From positions 930,001 to 994,000 of the forward strand of contig OU452208.1 in assembly GCA_911728435.2 (NCBI GenBank): 64,000 nucleotides of DNA. Reading direction: 5' to 3'. This document shows, in pieces, positions 22,672 to 34,848 of this stretch. The notes under the pieces were generated by a model that was not told the DNA's origin, ran no database searches, and worked only from the letters and a program-made list of their open reading frames with translations. A program made the position numbers and the translations under genes. Each line of letters starts with the position of its first letter. The stretch's first letter is position 1. This stretch comes from Apoderus coryli (taxonomy: Eukaryota > Arthropoda > Insecta > Coleoptera > Attelabidae).

Positions 22672-23355
22672 ATGATGATTTTTATAAATTTGTTTATAAA
22701 ACACCCTGTACAACTCGGATTTAACTCATTTTTTGGGTACCTTAGTTTTAAAACAAGCAGGACTCATTCACCAAATGCCATTAGAAAATTAAAAAAATGT
22801 TGTCTTACACTCCTCTTGTTACATCTATCCTGGGACACACGGTATATCAGCATGGGTGAAGACATGCTTTCCTATAACAACATCGAAAATGCATACGGGG
22901 GTTATGTAAAGCTATTATTGAAGGACTATGAAAACACCAACAGAAAAAATGTCAATCAGAAAAACAGAAGAATATTTTTGTTACGATGCAAAAATGAAGA
23001 ACTCACACCAACATTCTTAAATTTCAATTTGTCTCATTTAGCATTTACAAATATAAACCTTGGGCGTGATTATTACGAAAACATACTACCTAGATTTATT
23101 TTTAAAACTTTGACTATCTGTATCACTGAGACTACTATGTTAATTAAAAAATTGGAAAAACAACAGAATAATATAGAAATAGAAATAAATAAAAAAATTC
23201 CTTTAAGTGTGTTTGTGATATTTAGAGAAGTGTGTAATTTAAGAATTGAAAAATTGTTCAAAAAAATTAAAATAAGAAACATAAGCAAAATAAACAATTT
23301 AATATTAAAACAAAAAGCTCGAATTAGTAATAATAATGATACACCCGCAGAATAG
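22672..23355 (+). CDS. ORF of 227 codons, possible leader of a Penelope-like or other retroelement
   Basis: I do not recognise this protein with certainty. The likely coding part is 22980-23355: RRIFLLRCKNEELTPTFLNF, then a helical Lys/Ile/Asn-rich region (TTMLIKKLEKQQNNIEIE and IEKLFKKIKIRNISKINN). The pattern of a basic start, RCxxxxLxPxFL and a coiled helix reminds me of the segment before the RT in some Penelope-like polyproteins. The first 70 codons overlap a CACCCTGTA repeat and are probably chance. No RT follows in the window. Codon use is as AT-rich as the flanks. Confidence 0.35.
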   Translation: MMIFINLFIKHPVQLGFNSFFGYLSFKTSRTHSPNAIRKLKKCCLTLLLLHLSWDTRYISMGEDMLSYNNIENAYGGYVKLLLKDYENTNRKNVNQKNRRIFLLRCKNEELTPTFLNFNLSHLAFTNINLGRDYYENILPRFIFKTLTICITETTMLIKKLEKQQNNIEIEINKKIPLSVFVIFREVCNLRIEKLFKKIKIRNISKINNLILKQKARISNNNDTPAE

Positions 23356-26300
23356 ATTGAAAATTTAACCGATACTATAATACCACAGTTTAAAAAGGAA
23401 CAGTTAGTTCTCATCATCATAGTACATTATGATTATATAGATATAGTATACATAGTAGCGAGACCAGAAACGAGCTGGGAATGCGACGAGTCGATGCCGT
23501 TTTCAGCGTCAAGTCGACCTTCTTGTCTATAGTTGATATAATACCAAATGACGTAAGGGAAATAAAACTGTGGTAATGAATGCAACCGACTATAATAAAA
23601 AAATGATCGATCTACTACTAGTGACAAGTCGACATACAAGGAAATCAAACGTCACCCAACTAACATTTATCAAAAACAGGCGAATAAAATGATTAAAGAA
23701 TGTGAAAACAAACTATATATTGTCACACAAAAAATAAGAAAGTATAAGAATATGAATTTAATAGGAACGGTGCCTTCACCAAGTCCCAAATTGAGAGTTA
23801 GAAAATAAGGGTAGAGCCTCCCTTATGTGTTTTAGTATTTGAAGATTCAGGTAAGCGTGTTCTACTGAGTTAAATATTTATCTAGAGTTTTATTAAGTTA
23901 TGTTCTTTTGGTTTTAATTTACTTATAGTTACTCGCTTGGCTTGTTGAGCAACTTGGGAATCGCCCACTTACATCACGCTCACGAAATAGGATCTTAATG
24001 ATTCTCCCTCGTAAAAGAGTGACAGTCTGTATTTGAGCGGCGTCTCTCAGTTAATAGTTACTTGATTTGATTTAGAAAACTATATTAAAATAAAATTAAA
24101 AGTCAAATGAATTTTACTATTATTTATTTAAATATTTAAAGAATGTACAAAAATCAATTTAATAAAAAAGGACAAGTCTCAAAATCAATAATTATAATCA
24201 TTAAAAATTTGGTACTTACATTACAATTATAATCATCGCCGACACAGCTGATCTTACTTTCACGTTATATAAAAAATGTTTAAACTTATAAATACTTGAT
24301 ATAGGTACTATAATAATATTAATTCGCGTTAAATAAACTGCAAAACTTTAAGACACTATTCAACGGAGGAGATTAGTGCTTTTAGAACCCGAAGTTTGGA
24401 GAGAAGACCTCAAAAAAAAGAGATTGTGGTTAGAGAACCTGGCGAAGCATTCGGTCACATATGTGCGCCAACGCGGGGAGACTTCATGGTCCGAACCGGC
24501 AAGTCTCCAACCACTCTCCTCAAACTTTACTACACCGAAGTGCAAATAAAAATCCCCTGTAACTTCCTGTTACAACAATATTTACAACTTAACTTTTTTC
24601 CACTTTTTCGAATATCGACCAACCAAATTGTCTATTCTTAGCGTCGGTCGTACCGTTTGGTGGAAAAATATTAATCAGCAATTTTCCTATATTAGAGTCA
24701 TGAACTTGTATAAACTTTGATGAACTTTTATAAATTATTAAATCAGCGTAAAATAGCTAGTTCGACCGGATCCAATATTTTTATTACAATATACGGGGTG
24801 TGACATCCCCGGACTCTTGCTGGGACGCTAATGGTGTCGAAGTTTAAAAAATGTATTTGTAAAGATCAACTGTGCCGCATACAATAGTATATCTTTTGTA
24901 TATATATAAATATGAATTTTTGTATTAACATTTACTAATTATAAGAAACCACATTTGAAATGAATCTTTCCTAGACCTGAGAAACTGAATCTGTTTCTAC
25001 TAAGTTTAGACGTGATAAAAATTATTATGAAACAACAAAAAAAAAACTATTTCGACGGTTCTCCAATAAATCTTCGACGGTTCTCAAATTATTGCAATTG
25101 ATTATATTCTTTAATGATGACGTATTAAAAAACTACAATTATTGATAGAGTTTCAGAGGAACTTGCTGTTAATGTGTCACTTTTTGATATGTCCATTATC
25201 TCCACATTATGCTGGGTCAGGCTGAAAAAAAATAGCACACAAATTTTAATTCACTGTTGCGGTGACCAGTATGTATGTGCTTAGAATAGTGTTGCACGTA
25301 CTTTTCTTCCTCAACTTCGGACGCAGACAGAGTTTCTGACAAACTGGCTGTAAATGGTCATACTATTAGCAACCTCAACTGTAGACGCTAATCCGAGGAT
25401 AATCTGTTAAAAAATATTTTCAATAAATTGTAATATTTCTAATCGCACAAAAATATTAACGTTCTGAACATGGCGAACAGGAATGGCTATGTGCGATATG
25501 CATGTTTGTATTCCAAATATTCTAAGAGAAGTACACCACTCTCTTCTAACGGCTTGATCACTGGGAAACCTACAAGAATTATTGTACTATACCATAAATA
25601 AAACATGAGTAAGTGCTATGAATAGAATATATAGGATCATAGTGCCCACTTGCACCACATCCCATATCTTCTCTTTATCGGAAGGTACTTACTTAAAGGT
25701 CTGTGCATATATCATCATACATGTAACGTAACGTTTCCGACCCTTTCAGACACGATCGTTTCAGTTCCAGCAAAAAGTTTGTCCCTATACCAATTGAACG
25801 ATATACATATATCAACGTATTTCATTTTTATTCAATTATCTAATTCATTTTCATATGATTTTGTATTTTAAGTCATATTTCTATATAATTAGATTTAAAT
25901 TTAATTATGGTCGCACGGCGCACGTCTGACTTTATCTATGGACATTTTTTAAGTCGCCATCATTAGTGCGAAAGGTGAATTGTTGGAAGACAGATTGTCC
26001 GTGCGATCGTTAATTGTGTGGTACTTATTTGGAATAATAAGATTGTGTGCTGTGCCTTTTATGTAAACTCTGTGTGGTGAAGCCAGACGAAGAAAAAAGG
26101 GCCCTCAAGAAGCCTAACACAAGAGAAAAGGTAGGTCTCACTCCTTTCATTCTCCCTTTTATTTATATGCGCTATATTCCGTGGGACATTCTATATTAAA
26201 AAATATACTTAATTTTCAAAGGCTGATACAGTCCACTTAAATTGCATTTCTGCAACACCAATAATAATTGTAAGTACACTTACAGCGTAATCTTTATTTA

Positions 26301-27031
26301 TTTGTCTGATGCGTAATGCAGTTTCCCAATGATATTATAAAATATTTTCTATCTTCACTCAAGCTTAATGAATTTTCTAAAAGGATAAAAATTTAAAAAC
26401 AATTTTGACATAATTTTTCCGGATATGTAGGTATATATTTTGTATGTAGCAGAACAAGACCCAATTTGAGACCACGCAAACACTGCAATTTCAATAGCAA
26501 ACCACAGTACGAAAGTTACATTATTCATTAAAAACTCTGACACTTTCCGGCTTCCAGCAAAATATTCTCACCGAGAATACTGAACGGAAGGTATATGAAA
26601 AACCCCAGGTCTGATGGTAGGCGCATTATTTCATATAAAAAGTACGTAATAATATTGTTTTCTAGCGTTACGAAATATAAAGCATTTTATGAATTTACAA
26701 TTATTGTTGTTTATTATATTACTGTCTATTTTGCAACTAGGTCTATAGTATATTTAAACAACTCATGTTATCTGCTATCGCGGCAAAATCCCAAAATCTA
26801 CGCCATTGTACTTACTTGTGACACAGCATTAATAAGTACAGCATTCAGACTCTACGTTGGCACTTTGAAAAAAACTGTGACGTATACTGCCGCTATTTTG
26901 GGGTACAAGTCAGGTCCTGACTAAGAATAATTATAGTTTTCGGTTTCTAACCACAGTACTGTATTTTCATTTTTGTAAAAATATTTAAGTACATAATAAT
27001 ATCGCTGTCAATTTCAGAAATATTTGTGGTG
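23356..27031. other. 3.7-kb stretch without a recognised gene
   Basis: Mostly AT-rich. A GC-richer island at about 25910-26140 ends in AGAGAAAAGGTAGGTCTC, which looks like an exon followed by a donor site, but no protein is recognised. A short Lys-rich frame at about 23650-23810 may go with the retroelement-like ORF before it. Confidence 0.35.
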
Positions 27032-27086
27032 TGTCATAGTGATTGAAAACAGCCTTGAGTGGTGGTATCAGTTAAATGTTGACATG
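27032..27086. repeat. Dispersed repeat shared with 44577-44632
   Basis: GTGTCATAGTGATTGAAA, and then CAGTTAAATGTTGA, occur in the same order in both places. In each case a LINE family 1 copy starts or ends within about 105 bases. Confidence 0.55.
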
Positions 27087-27097
27087 ATTGGGTGATT

Positions 27098-27690
27098 TTT
27101 AATAATAATAATAATAAACACAACAATAATACAGACTTTATTAGTAAAAAAGACATTTTTATAAAAGTTGAAGCAGTGCTTCCTAACTTAACCTAAACGT
27201 AACTTATATTTTAGCTTAAACCTATCTGAAAATAGTTTTACATCGCTGGCCAAATTAAGTAGGTAGCTTATGTTTACAAATTAATTTCTTCTATTATGTG
27301 TCAGACAGCGCTCTTAATCGAAAACCCCTGTAAACTTTTTATATTCTCCGGTAGAGAGTTGTAATATTTTGAAACTGTATAGGAAAATGACCGCTCAAAG
27401 ATTGATGTTGAGTCCAGCGGTGGCGTAATGACAGTTTTATGAGGAATATTCACATCATACACCGATCCCCGGAACTTCAATCTTTCATATAAGTATTCCG
27501 CCTATTTCCGTCTGATTTTTATTAGTCAAAATTAGTGAATGAAAATCCGACGTTGTTTCATTCTTAACCAGCCGATTTCCTTAATCTTATTGCTAGCCTC
27601 TTTCACCCCTACGAATTCCACATACAAGCCGTGTGCCTGAATTCTGCATCAACTGAATCCTGTTCTCAGCAATTTTAGTCAAACAAGGGC
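27098..27690 (-). pseudogene. LINE family 1 remnant (RT C-terminus and 3' end)
   Basis: Read leftward from 27690 it gives GPCLTKIAENRIQLMQNS, then GIRRGERG, EIGWLRM, VYDVNIPHKTVITPP and IFERSFSYTVSKYYNSLPEN. The copy at 1-2324 has GPCLTDIDQKRIQLMRNA and FERSFSYNVCNIYNRVPDN. Several frameshifts and stops. The 3' end is AATAAAGTC-like with an (ATT)n tail near 27098-27140. The foldback at 27715 starts about 25 bases away, inside or against this copy. Confidence 0.8.
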
Positions 27691-27714
27691 CATATATATA
27701 TATTGTCAATAATA

Positions 27715-29571
27715 CAGGGTGAGTCACGAGGAACTGTACATACTTCTACCATAAGTAGAGGCACATTAGGGGATCATCAAATGACCATTAAAAACTGTCT
27801 CCTTATTTTCATTATTAATATACAGGGTGAATTATGGATATTCACCAAAACAATGTTTCGTCATATCTTTTCAATGATTAAGTCGATTTGTCTCATTTTT
27901 TTTATAAAAGTGTGTATTGGTGCCTGGCAACTAACTGACATATTCAGAATTGAGAAAATCCAGGTCCGTCTTCGAGAAAATTTGTGGGACTGCTTCATAT
28001 TCAACACTTCACCCTGTATATGATTTTTAAAAAATCTGATATAATTTTTTCAGAGGGCATAAATAGACAGTTAGACCTGGGTATTTGAATTTTTTGTTAC
28101 ACTCACCTCATATTTCCAATTAAAGATTTATTTTAGAGACAAATTGAAAATTGGCAATAATGAAGTATCTTACTGTATAATAATGTGTAGTTATCAAAAA
28201 CAAATCTTCAAAATAGACAGAAACGACACAGACTGTGCTCCAGTATGGTAAATACCATAATTTGAATTGATTTACAGGGCCGGATTTAAAAATCTGGCAT
28301 ATCTGGTTCATCCCAATAATTCACCCTGTATGTAACTTTTTCCGCCCGTAATAGACAGAAAACAGATAAAAAATGTTTGTAATAACCTAGTTTTCTTATT
28401 TGTTTGAGGAAAATTCATGTGTCTAATTATTTTAATCGGAAAGAAATGAACAAGCCAGGGAAATGTTTCTTCATAAATGAAGAAATAAAATAAAAAACAA
28501 TAACCAAACAATAAAACAGTTTTAACATTGTGGAACAAAGTAAAAAACAATTTAATAAACATGACGATTATAAAAGATGTTCAAAATGAAATCCATCTGC
28601 CTTAATAGACTTTTCTTGACGAATGTTTAAATGTGTAATGGATTTTCTGGTTGTCAGTGGGTCATTTCTGATAATATTGCAACAGTGAATAATTCTGCGT
28701 TAATGAGCTGTAGTGTTTTATAATCGTAATGTTTGATAAATTGTTTTTTTACTTTGTTCCACATTGTTAAAACTGTTTTATTGTTTGATTATAGTTTTTT
28801 ATTTTATTTCTTAATTTATGAATAAACATTTCCCTGGCTTGTTGATTTCATTCCGATTAAAATAATTACACACATGAGTTTCCCTCAAACAAATAAGAAA
28901 ACTAGATTATTACAAACATTTTTTATCTGTTTTCTGTCTATTACGGGGGAAAAAGTTACTACAGGTTGAATTATTGGGATGAACCAGATTTTTAAAACCG
29001 GCCCTGCAAATCAATTCAAATTATGGTATTTACCATACTGGAGCAGATTGTGTGGCGTTTCTGTCTATTTTGAAGATTTCTTTTCAATAACTAAACATTA
29101 TTATGCAGTAGGATACTTCATTATTGCCAGTTTTCCATTTGGCTCTAAAATTAATCGTTAATTGGAAATGTGAGGTGCGTGTAACAAAAAATTCAAATAC
29201 CCAGGTCTAACTGTCTATTTATGCCCTCTGAAAAAATTATATCAGATTTTTGAAAAACCATATACAGGGTGAAGTGTTGAATATGAAGCAGTCCCACAAA
29301 TTTTTTTGAAGACGGACCTGGATTTTTTCAATTCTGAATATGTCAGTTAGTTGCCAGGCACCAATACACACTTTTATAAAAAAATGAGATAAATCGACTT
29401 AATCATTTAAAAGATATGACGAAACATTGTTTTGGTGAAGATCCATAATTCACCCTGTATATTAATAATCAAAACAAGGAGAGATTTTTTAATGGTCATT
29501 TGATAATCCCCTAACGTGCCTCTACTTATGGTAGAAGTATGTACAGTTCCTCGTGACTCACCCATAACCCC
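27715..29571. mobile_element. Large foldback element A (860-bp arms, 140-bp loop)
   Basis: The left arm 27715-28575 and right arm 28716-29571 are inverse copies over almost their whole length. The start is ACAGGGTGAGTCACGAGGAA and the end is the inverse GTTCCTCGTGACTCACCC. Inside each arm further ACAGGGTGA and TCACCCTGTA sites alternate in direction (left arm: about 27822, 28010, 28322; right arm: about 29265, 29450), so each arm is itself a chain of terminus-bounded blocks. The loop carries a transposase fragment. Small open frames in the arms are mirror images of one another and not genes. Confidence 0.9.
28568..28714 (-). pseudogene. Transposase fragment in the loop of foldback A (N- and C-parts joined by a deletion)
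   Basis: The - strand reads RRIIHCCNIIRNDPLTTRKS, then THLNIRQ, and after a few residues DGFHFEHLL and a stop at 28568-28570. The first part resembles the helix-turn-helix region of insect IS630/Tc1-like transposases (NDPLTTRKS). The last part is the C-terminus ending FEHLL-stop. The catalytic core is missing, so this is an internally deleted copy. One in-frame stop lies at its start. Confidence 0.6.
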
Positions 29572-29752
29572 TAGTTGATTGCGTTATCATACTATCTCGC
29601 CACGAGACAACTTGTGTTTATGTTTTACTTTCATTTAGTTTAAAAACATATTAGATACCGCTATTTCGTAATATAAATTTTAGGGTTATACAAATAGTTG
29701 TTATAAACGTAAAATTATCTAGTATTCATCTTTATTTTTACTTATTACTCAC

Positions 29753-29853
29753 CTAACAGGATCTGTGGGGAAGCGAAAAAACTGTTTAGAGCAAGTGTAC
29801 CGCTTATTGGGACAACATTTTGCAGCACACACATGTCCTCCCTGATTGTTCAT
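29753..29853 (-). CDS. THAP-type zinc-finger first exon
   Basis: ATG at 29853 opens MNNQGGHVCAAKCCPNKRYT, then CSKQFFRFPTDPVR, and stops at an excellent donor AG|GTGAGTAATAAG (GT = 29752-29751). The Cys spacing and FFRFPxDP are typical of the start of the THAP C2CH finger, where an intron often follows. THAP proteins bind DNA and occur in transposases and host regulators. The rest of the domain (Trp, CxxH, AVPTIF) was not found leftward in the window; foldback A occupies the sequence right behind the donor. Upstream, 30040-30110 is a GC-rich CpG-bearing stretch that could be a promoter. Confidence 0.55.
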
Positions 29854-31740
29854 TGTATTAATCATAAGATACGTTAATAAAAATAAAATCCTTTTAATTC
29901 TCACGAACACTATACCAAAAACGCAAAACACAGAATTAGATTTAAACACAATATTTATTTATCTCGTACACGCCGATAATGAACTATATATTGAACACAG
30001 AAGTGAACGGTATTTATCTACGTCTATGTGATTATTGTGACGTTGTAACCCATAATGGCGGCATGCGCGACGAAATGCGCAGGACGCCTCGCAAGCGGAA
30101 AGTCAGAATACTGTATTATTTATTATACTGTGCTTGTGACACGTAACCTCAGTCGAAAATCATTCGACATGCAAACTAAGCACTTTTTTCTCCCCATTAT
30201 TTAAAGGAAAACCAGTTTTACACACTACAATTGCAGTAAAGTGGAAGAGCCTCGTAAAATTCACTTAATTCGGGTTATAAAACTGTACGTCGCACTACTC
30301 GCACCTCACACGTCAACGTGATATGTAAATAATAACAAATCCCTCCGCGGGGTTGTCACACAATTATATCCGTAGAACTGTATTTTTGTAAATTATATTA
30401 TATTTGATTGATTTCTTGAAGTTAAATATTTAATGGAAGCCGAATACAAAAAGAAATATTATAAATATTGTATAGTTCTGCAATGTAAGAACACTGTGAC
30501 CAAACCTAATACAAATTTACACTGGGATGTGAGACGAGTTCTGATTCTATAAATAAAGTGAACAATTTGCAACAGTGTTAGATTTTATTGGTAAAAAAGT
30601 AAAGGTTATGTAGGCTACAAACATTTTTGTGATTATTTTCTTATTATGCCACTTCTATGTTTGTTTGTTTTTCTGAGGGCTGCCCTGTATATATTACATA
30701 TTATATGATATGGAGAGCTAAAAAAAAGTTTTTAACACCAAATAGATAATACTTTAGTTAAAATTCAAATAATGCCTAAAACTCCATGGCAAAATGTAAA
30801 ATTTTTAGGCGTGATCGCAAATTTATAGAGAGCGTGTTTGGCAGTAAAGAATGTTTGCCTCAATATAATAATTGTAACACTAGTCTATTTTCCGAAACGA
30901 ACAATTATTTTGACAGTTGACAATTTCTTAGAGTAATAGAGAATAGTTTTAACTTGTCCAATGACGAAGAATCAAATAATATATGAGATCGAGGATATAT
31001 TTGTAACCAAGAGTACTCATAGCTATGATAATAGTGACAAAGGAATTTCCTAGTCAAAGGGTGTTACGATCATCCTGGTTTGCATTCACAGGCACGGCAT
31101 ATATACGTATTCATAATGCGAATAATTGTTTGTTCATGTTTATCTATACACACTTGAGATTGTTGACACTCCAATTTCAATGAACTGATAATTTTTTTAA
31201 GGCGCATAATAGTGGGGAATAGCTTTTACAAGGGAGCTCGTAAAAAATCACAAAATATTTCTCCACACCAACATCAAACTGATTCAGATGAATAATTGAC
31301 TTTTTATCATTTTGAATTAGCTTTTTAATTAACTGCATTAAAAAGCTAATTCAAAATGATTATATGATTATATGATACTCTATGCAATACGTAAATTATT
31401 AAAATTTTAAATTATACGAATTCGTTCAAAACCAAACCTTTTGATACACGGATACTTTGAAATTATCAGCTAATCAGTCATTCGGTCTGATGCAAATCTA
31501 ATCTAATTAATATGAAAATCTATATTCTTCATTCAGAGTTTTGCTTAATTCATATATGTTCACTAAAGTTTTATTGGATTGTTTTGTTTTATATTTCTTA
31601 TGTAATTTTAATTTTAGTAGGTGTTTACATAACTAAATAATTATTTTCCCCAAACATTGTGTTTTATTGCAAGTTAATCATAAAAGTTAAGGGATATTTT
31701 GAAAGAAAACTAGGTAGGTATATAAATACTGCTTAATTAC
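29854..31740. other. Intergenic stretch, mostly nothing recognised
   Basis: Holds the GC-rich stretch ATAATGGCGGCATGCGCGAC at about 30050, a CCCTGTATAT motif at about 30687 and a hairpin at 31306-31360. No other gene is visible. Confidence 0.4.
31306..31360. repeat. Perfect hairpin, 24-bp arms, 7-base loop
   Basis: ATCATTTTGAATTAGCTTTT and the following AAT are repeated inverted after the loop TAACTGC. No terminator or promoter context, so it is probably a TE end or chance mutation by template switching. Confidence 0.9.
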
Positions 31741-34378
31741 CTGTATCAACACTGAAGCTAGAAATGATTTCGGTGAAAACTTATTAGACTTTTTAAATAT
31801 TAATAATCTTTCTCAGTCCAATGGCGTTGCAAATATCAACAATAGATTCCTGGATGTTTGTTTAGGGAATTCCGAACTAGAATTGACAGTTAAGAAATCT
31901 TCTGTCCCGTTTGTCAATGAGGATAATCATCATCCTGCTTTGGATATTTCTGTAACACTCCAAATATTTTATATCACAGGAAAAAATCCTACGGCAGGAG
32001 TCAGTTTAGGAGGGGTAATTATGAAATTATTAACAATTATATACACGAAATTGACTGGGCCCCAATATTTGGGAGTATCGTCCGTAGACGAATCAGTTGA
32101 GCTTTTCTATTCTGTCAATGAACATGCAATACAAAATAATGTTCCTTTCGGGAAATCTAATCGATCCTATCCTGTCTCGTATAGTAGAGATACAATTTTA
32201 CTTATCAAGAAAAAATCTAAGGTCCACGGGAAGTAGAAAAAATGTAAACGCAATTCAGATTATGAGAATTTTTCTTCCCTTCTTCGACAGGTTAAGCATG
32301 CCATAAAAAATGATTACTATAATTATATATCTCGGGTTGAATCTAACATGTCATCAAATATAAAGGAATTTTGGTCATTTTTATCCAATAGGAAAAACAG
32401 GCAATCCGTTCCTAGTACAATGGTGTATAAGAATGCCGAAATGGTTGGGGATCGCAAGGTTTGTGATGCATTCTCAGATTACTTTTCTTCTGTGTTCGAG
32501 AGCAATACAACATGTTCCAATGTTGAATTTTCTCATAGCTCTAGTGAGTCGGTTGTTATTGATTTCATTACACCTGATCAGATTACGCAACATAGAAAAT
32601 CCCTTGACGTAAATAAAAGTGCGGGTCCAGATGGAATTTCTCCTTTTTTCATCAAGTCATGTGCAGAAAGTTTGATTACCCCTCTCCATATAATTTTCTG
32701 TAAATCTTTGAGAGCCGGAATTTTACCAGCAAAATGAAAAGTGGCTCAGGTCGTCCCAATTTTTAAAAAAGGCAATGAAAATAAAATTGAAAATTATCGC
32801 CCCATATCACTGTTGTGCATATTCGGTAAAATATTCGAAGCTATTATTTCTGATGAGTTATTTTTCTATTGCTAAGCTAGAATCTCTATCCACCAACATG
32901 GTTTTTTCAGGGGGCGTAGTGTTACGACTAATTTGGTGCCATTTGTGCAGGATGTTTTGGAACAAATGGACAATAGAATACAAGTTGACGCTATATACAC
33001 AGATTTTTCAAAAGCTTTTGATAAAGTTCACCATCCTACTCTGTTAGTTAAACTTTGTAATTTTGGCATTCATGGCAGTCTGCTTCGGTGGCTGGAGTCG
33101 TATTTGTCGGTTTGCTCTCAGTATGTTATCCTGAATAATATAAAATCAGAAACAAAAAATATAACTTCGGGGGTTCCACAAGGATCACACCTTGGACCTC
33201 TACTTTTTTCAATATTCATAAACGACATCAACAACTGTTTCGAATTTTCTCAATTTAGCATGTATGGCGACGACCTGAAGATCAAAATGAACATTAGCCG
33301 TATGCATGATTGTTTATTATTAAATAATGATTTGCAAAAATTGGAAAATTATTGCAATCTAAATAAGATAAGTTTAAATATAGATAAATGTTGCAAGATT
33401 ACGTTTACAAGGAATGTTCATAAGATAGATTTTAATTATAATTTAAATGGCAATGTGTTGAAGTCTGTAGAATCTGTGAAGTACCTGGGTGTGATCATGG
33501 ACTCCAAATTGATTTTTGAGGAACATGTTGAGAGTATCGTCGCTAAGGCTAATAGAAACTTGGGCTTCATATATCGTAGCACAAGGGGCTTTAGAACTGA
33601 GAAATCAGTAATCTGTTTATATTCTTCTATAGTAAGAAGTCACTTGGAATTTGCTTCGGTGGTTTGGAATCCAACTTATTTTAAATATGTAAATAGATTG
33701 GAAAGAGTCCAAAGTAAATTTATAAAGCATTTGAATTTTAGGTTTCATGCTGAGCGTATTCCAAACACATACAAAAATAATTTAGCTTTATACAAAATTG
33801 ATAAATTGGTCAACAGACGGCTTGTTGCTTATATTATTTTTCTAAGTAACTGTTTGCAGGGACGTGTGGATTCCTCTAGTATCATAGGTGAATTTGCATT
33901 TTCGGCTTTTCGACCCTATCTCACACGAGGGAATATGTTATTTTATGCTCAGCTGAGAAATATTCAGCATTCATACAATATATATTTTTCGAATATTGAT
34001 ATTTTTTCGCATAACATCGAAAGAATTAGACGCGCAGGGTTGCGGTGCCTTCGATGAGCTTGCAGATTCAGCAAAATATTGTAATGTTACCTACATGCTT
34101 AATTTATATATGATTATTATTTGTCTTTTGTTAGTACTTGCGAGTGTTTCTGATCTAGCTTTAATTATTATTATTTCATTAGGGAGAATTACTTAAAATT
34201 GATTGCTTTTTTTTTGTTTGTTAACTTTGATGTATTCATAATTAATTTTCTTTCCTGGTTTTTTTTTGTTAATATGTTTACTTGGCTTTGTTGTTGTTAA
34301 TTATTTGGTATCGTCCTCATTTTTGGACTCTTTGTAATCTGTTTGGATGATTAAATAAATGAATGAATGAATGAATCA
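31740..34378 (+). pseudogene. LINE (Jockey/CR1 group), endonuclease end, RT and 3' tail, broken
   Basis: 31748-32236 encodes the end of the endonuclease (NRFLDVCLGN, then VPFVNEDNHHPALDISV) and a linker. 32348-32737 and 32933-34057 encode the linker and RT: VNKSAGPDGISP, YTDFSKAFDKVHHPTLL (first Asp), TSGVPQGSHLGPLLFSIFIN, and MYGDDLK where the usual YADD box is YGDD. It ends with a (TGAA)n tail at 34359-34376. At least a nonsense codon near 32735 and frameshifts near 32270 and 32870 disable it. It lies about 440 bases before the promoter of chitinase gene B. Confidence 0.88.
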
Positions 34379-34817
34379 ACTAGGCCCACAACGGATATAT
34401 TTTATTTGTAATAACGATAAATAAATTTTTTGGATATTTTATCGATTCTTATAATTAGTTGCCTATTGGAGGTCAAATTAACAATTTTCATATTATGCAT
34501 TTTTATTGTATAAAACTGGTAATTTGACTTTGTCACATATTTTTTCAAACAAGTAATTTGCAGTCTATGTATTTCTGTTCATTACTCATTATTTCTAGAT
34601 TAATCTCAAATCACGACCGATAAAAATCAATCGTGAAGTAGGTAGGTAGGTATTTAGATGTTATATTATTTTTCTGGAAAAATTATTAAGAGATAAAAAC
34701 GGATTTCTTGTAACGATTAGATTAGATTCATTTGAATTGAAAACGTATTGTTTCAATATTTCTAATCAAATGAAATTGAAATATTATCTAGAAATTTCAA
34801 AAGTACTTTAGAGTACC
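34379..34817. promoter_or_regulatory. Upstream region of chitinase gene B
   Basis: Unique-looking AT-rich sequence between the LINE tail and the TATA box. It has inverse matches (GATTAGATTAGATTC and TAATC), but I cannot name a specific factor site. Confidence 0.35.
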
Positions 34818-34848
34818 TATATAAAAACCAATGGATGTTCTCAGCGAG
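34818..34848 (+). promoter_or_regulatory. TATA box and initiator of chitinase gene B
   Basis: TATATAAAA at 34818-34826 is followed, about 25 bases later, by TTCTCAGCG with the initiator-like TCAG at 34841-34844. This is the usual TATA-to-initiator distance. It implies transcription from about 34843 and a 5' UTR of roughly 48 bases before the ATG at 34891. A LINE ends about 440 bases upstream at about 34378, so the unique proximal promoter is short. Confidence 0.6.

Noticed and set aside
24360..24641. Overlapping frames of 61 and 81 codons on opposite strands
   Set aside because: No similarity that I recognise; the longer open stretch goes with locally higher GC.
26595..26924. 109-codon + strand frame
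   Set aside because: No domain, membrane pattern or codon bias that stands out, and no splice partners.
27703..28023. 106-codon frame at the start of foldback A
   Set aside because: It runs through several CAGGGTG sites in the arm and has no protein-like composition; chance frame.
28120..29161. Two homologous small ORFs (28120-28311 on -, 28979-29161 on +) with similar peptides
   Set aside because: They are the same stretch of the two arms of foldback A. About 14 of 60 residues differ with a three-residue indel, so there is no sign of protein-level constraint; both are mirror-image repeat sequence.
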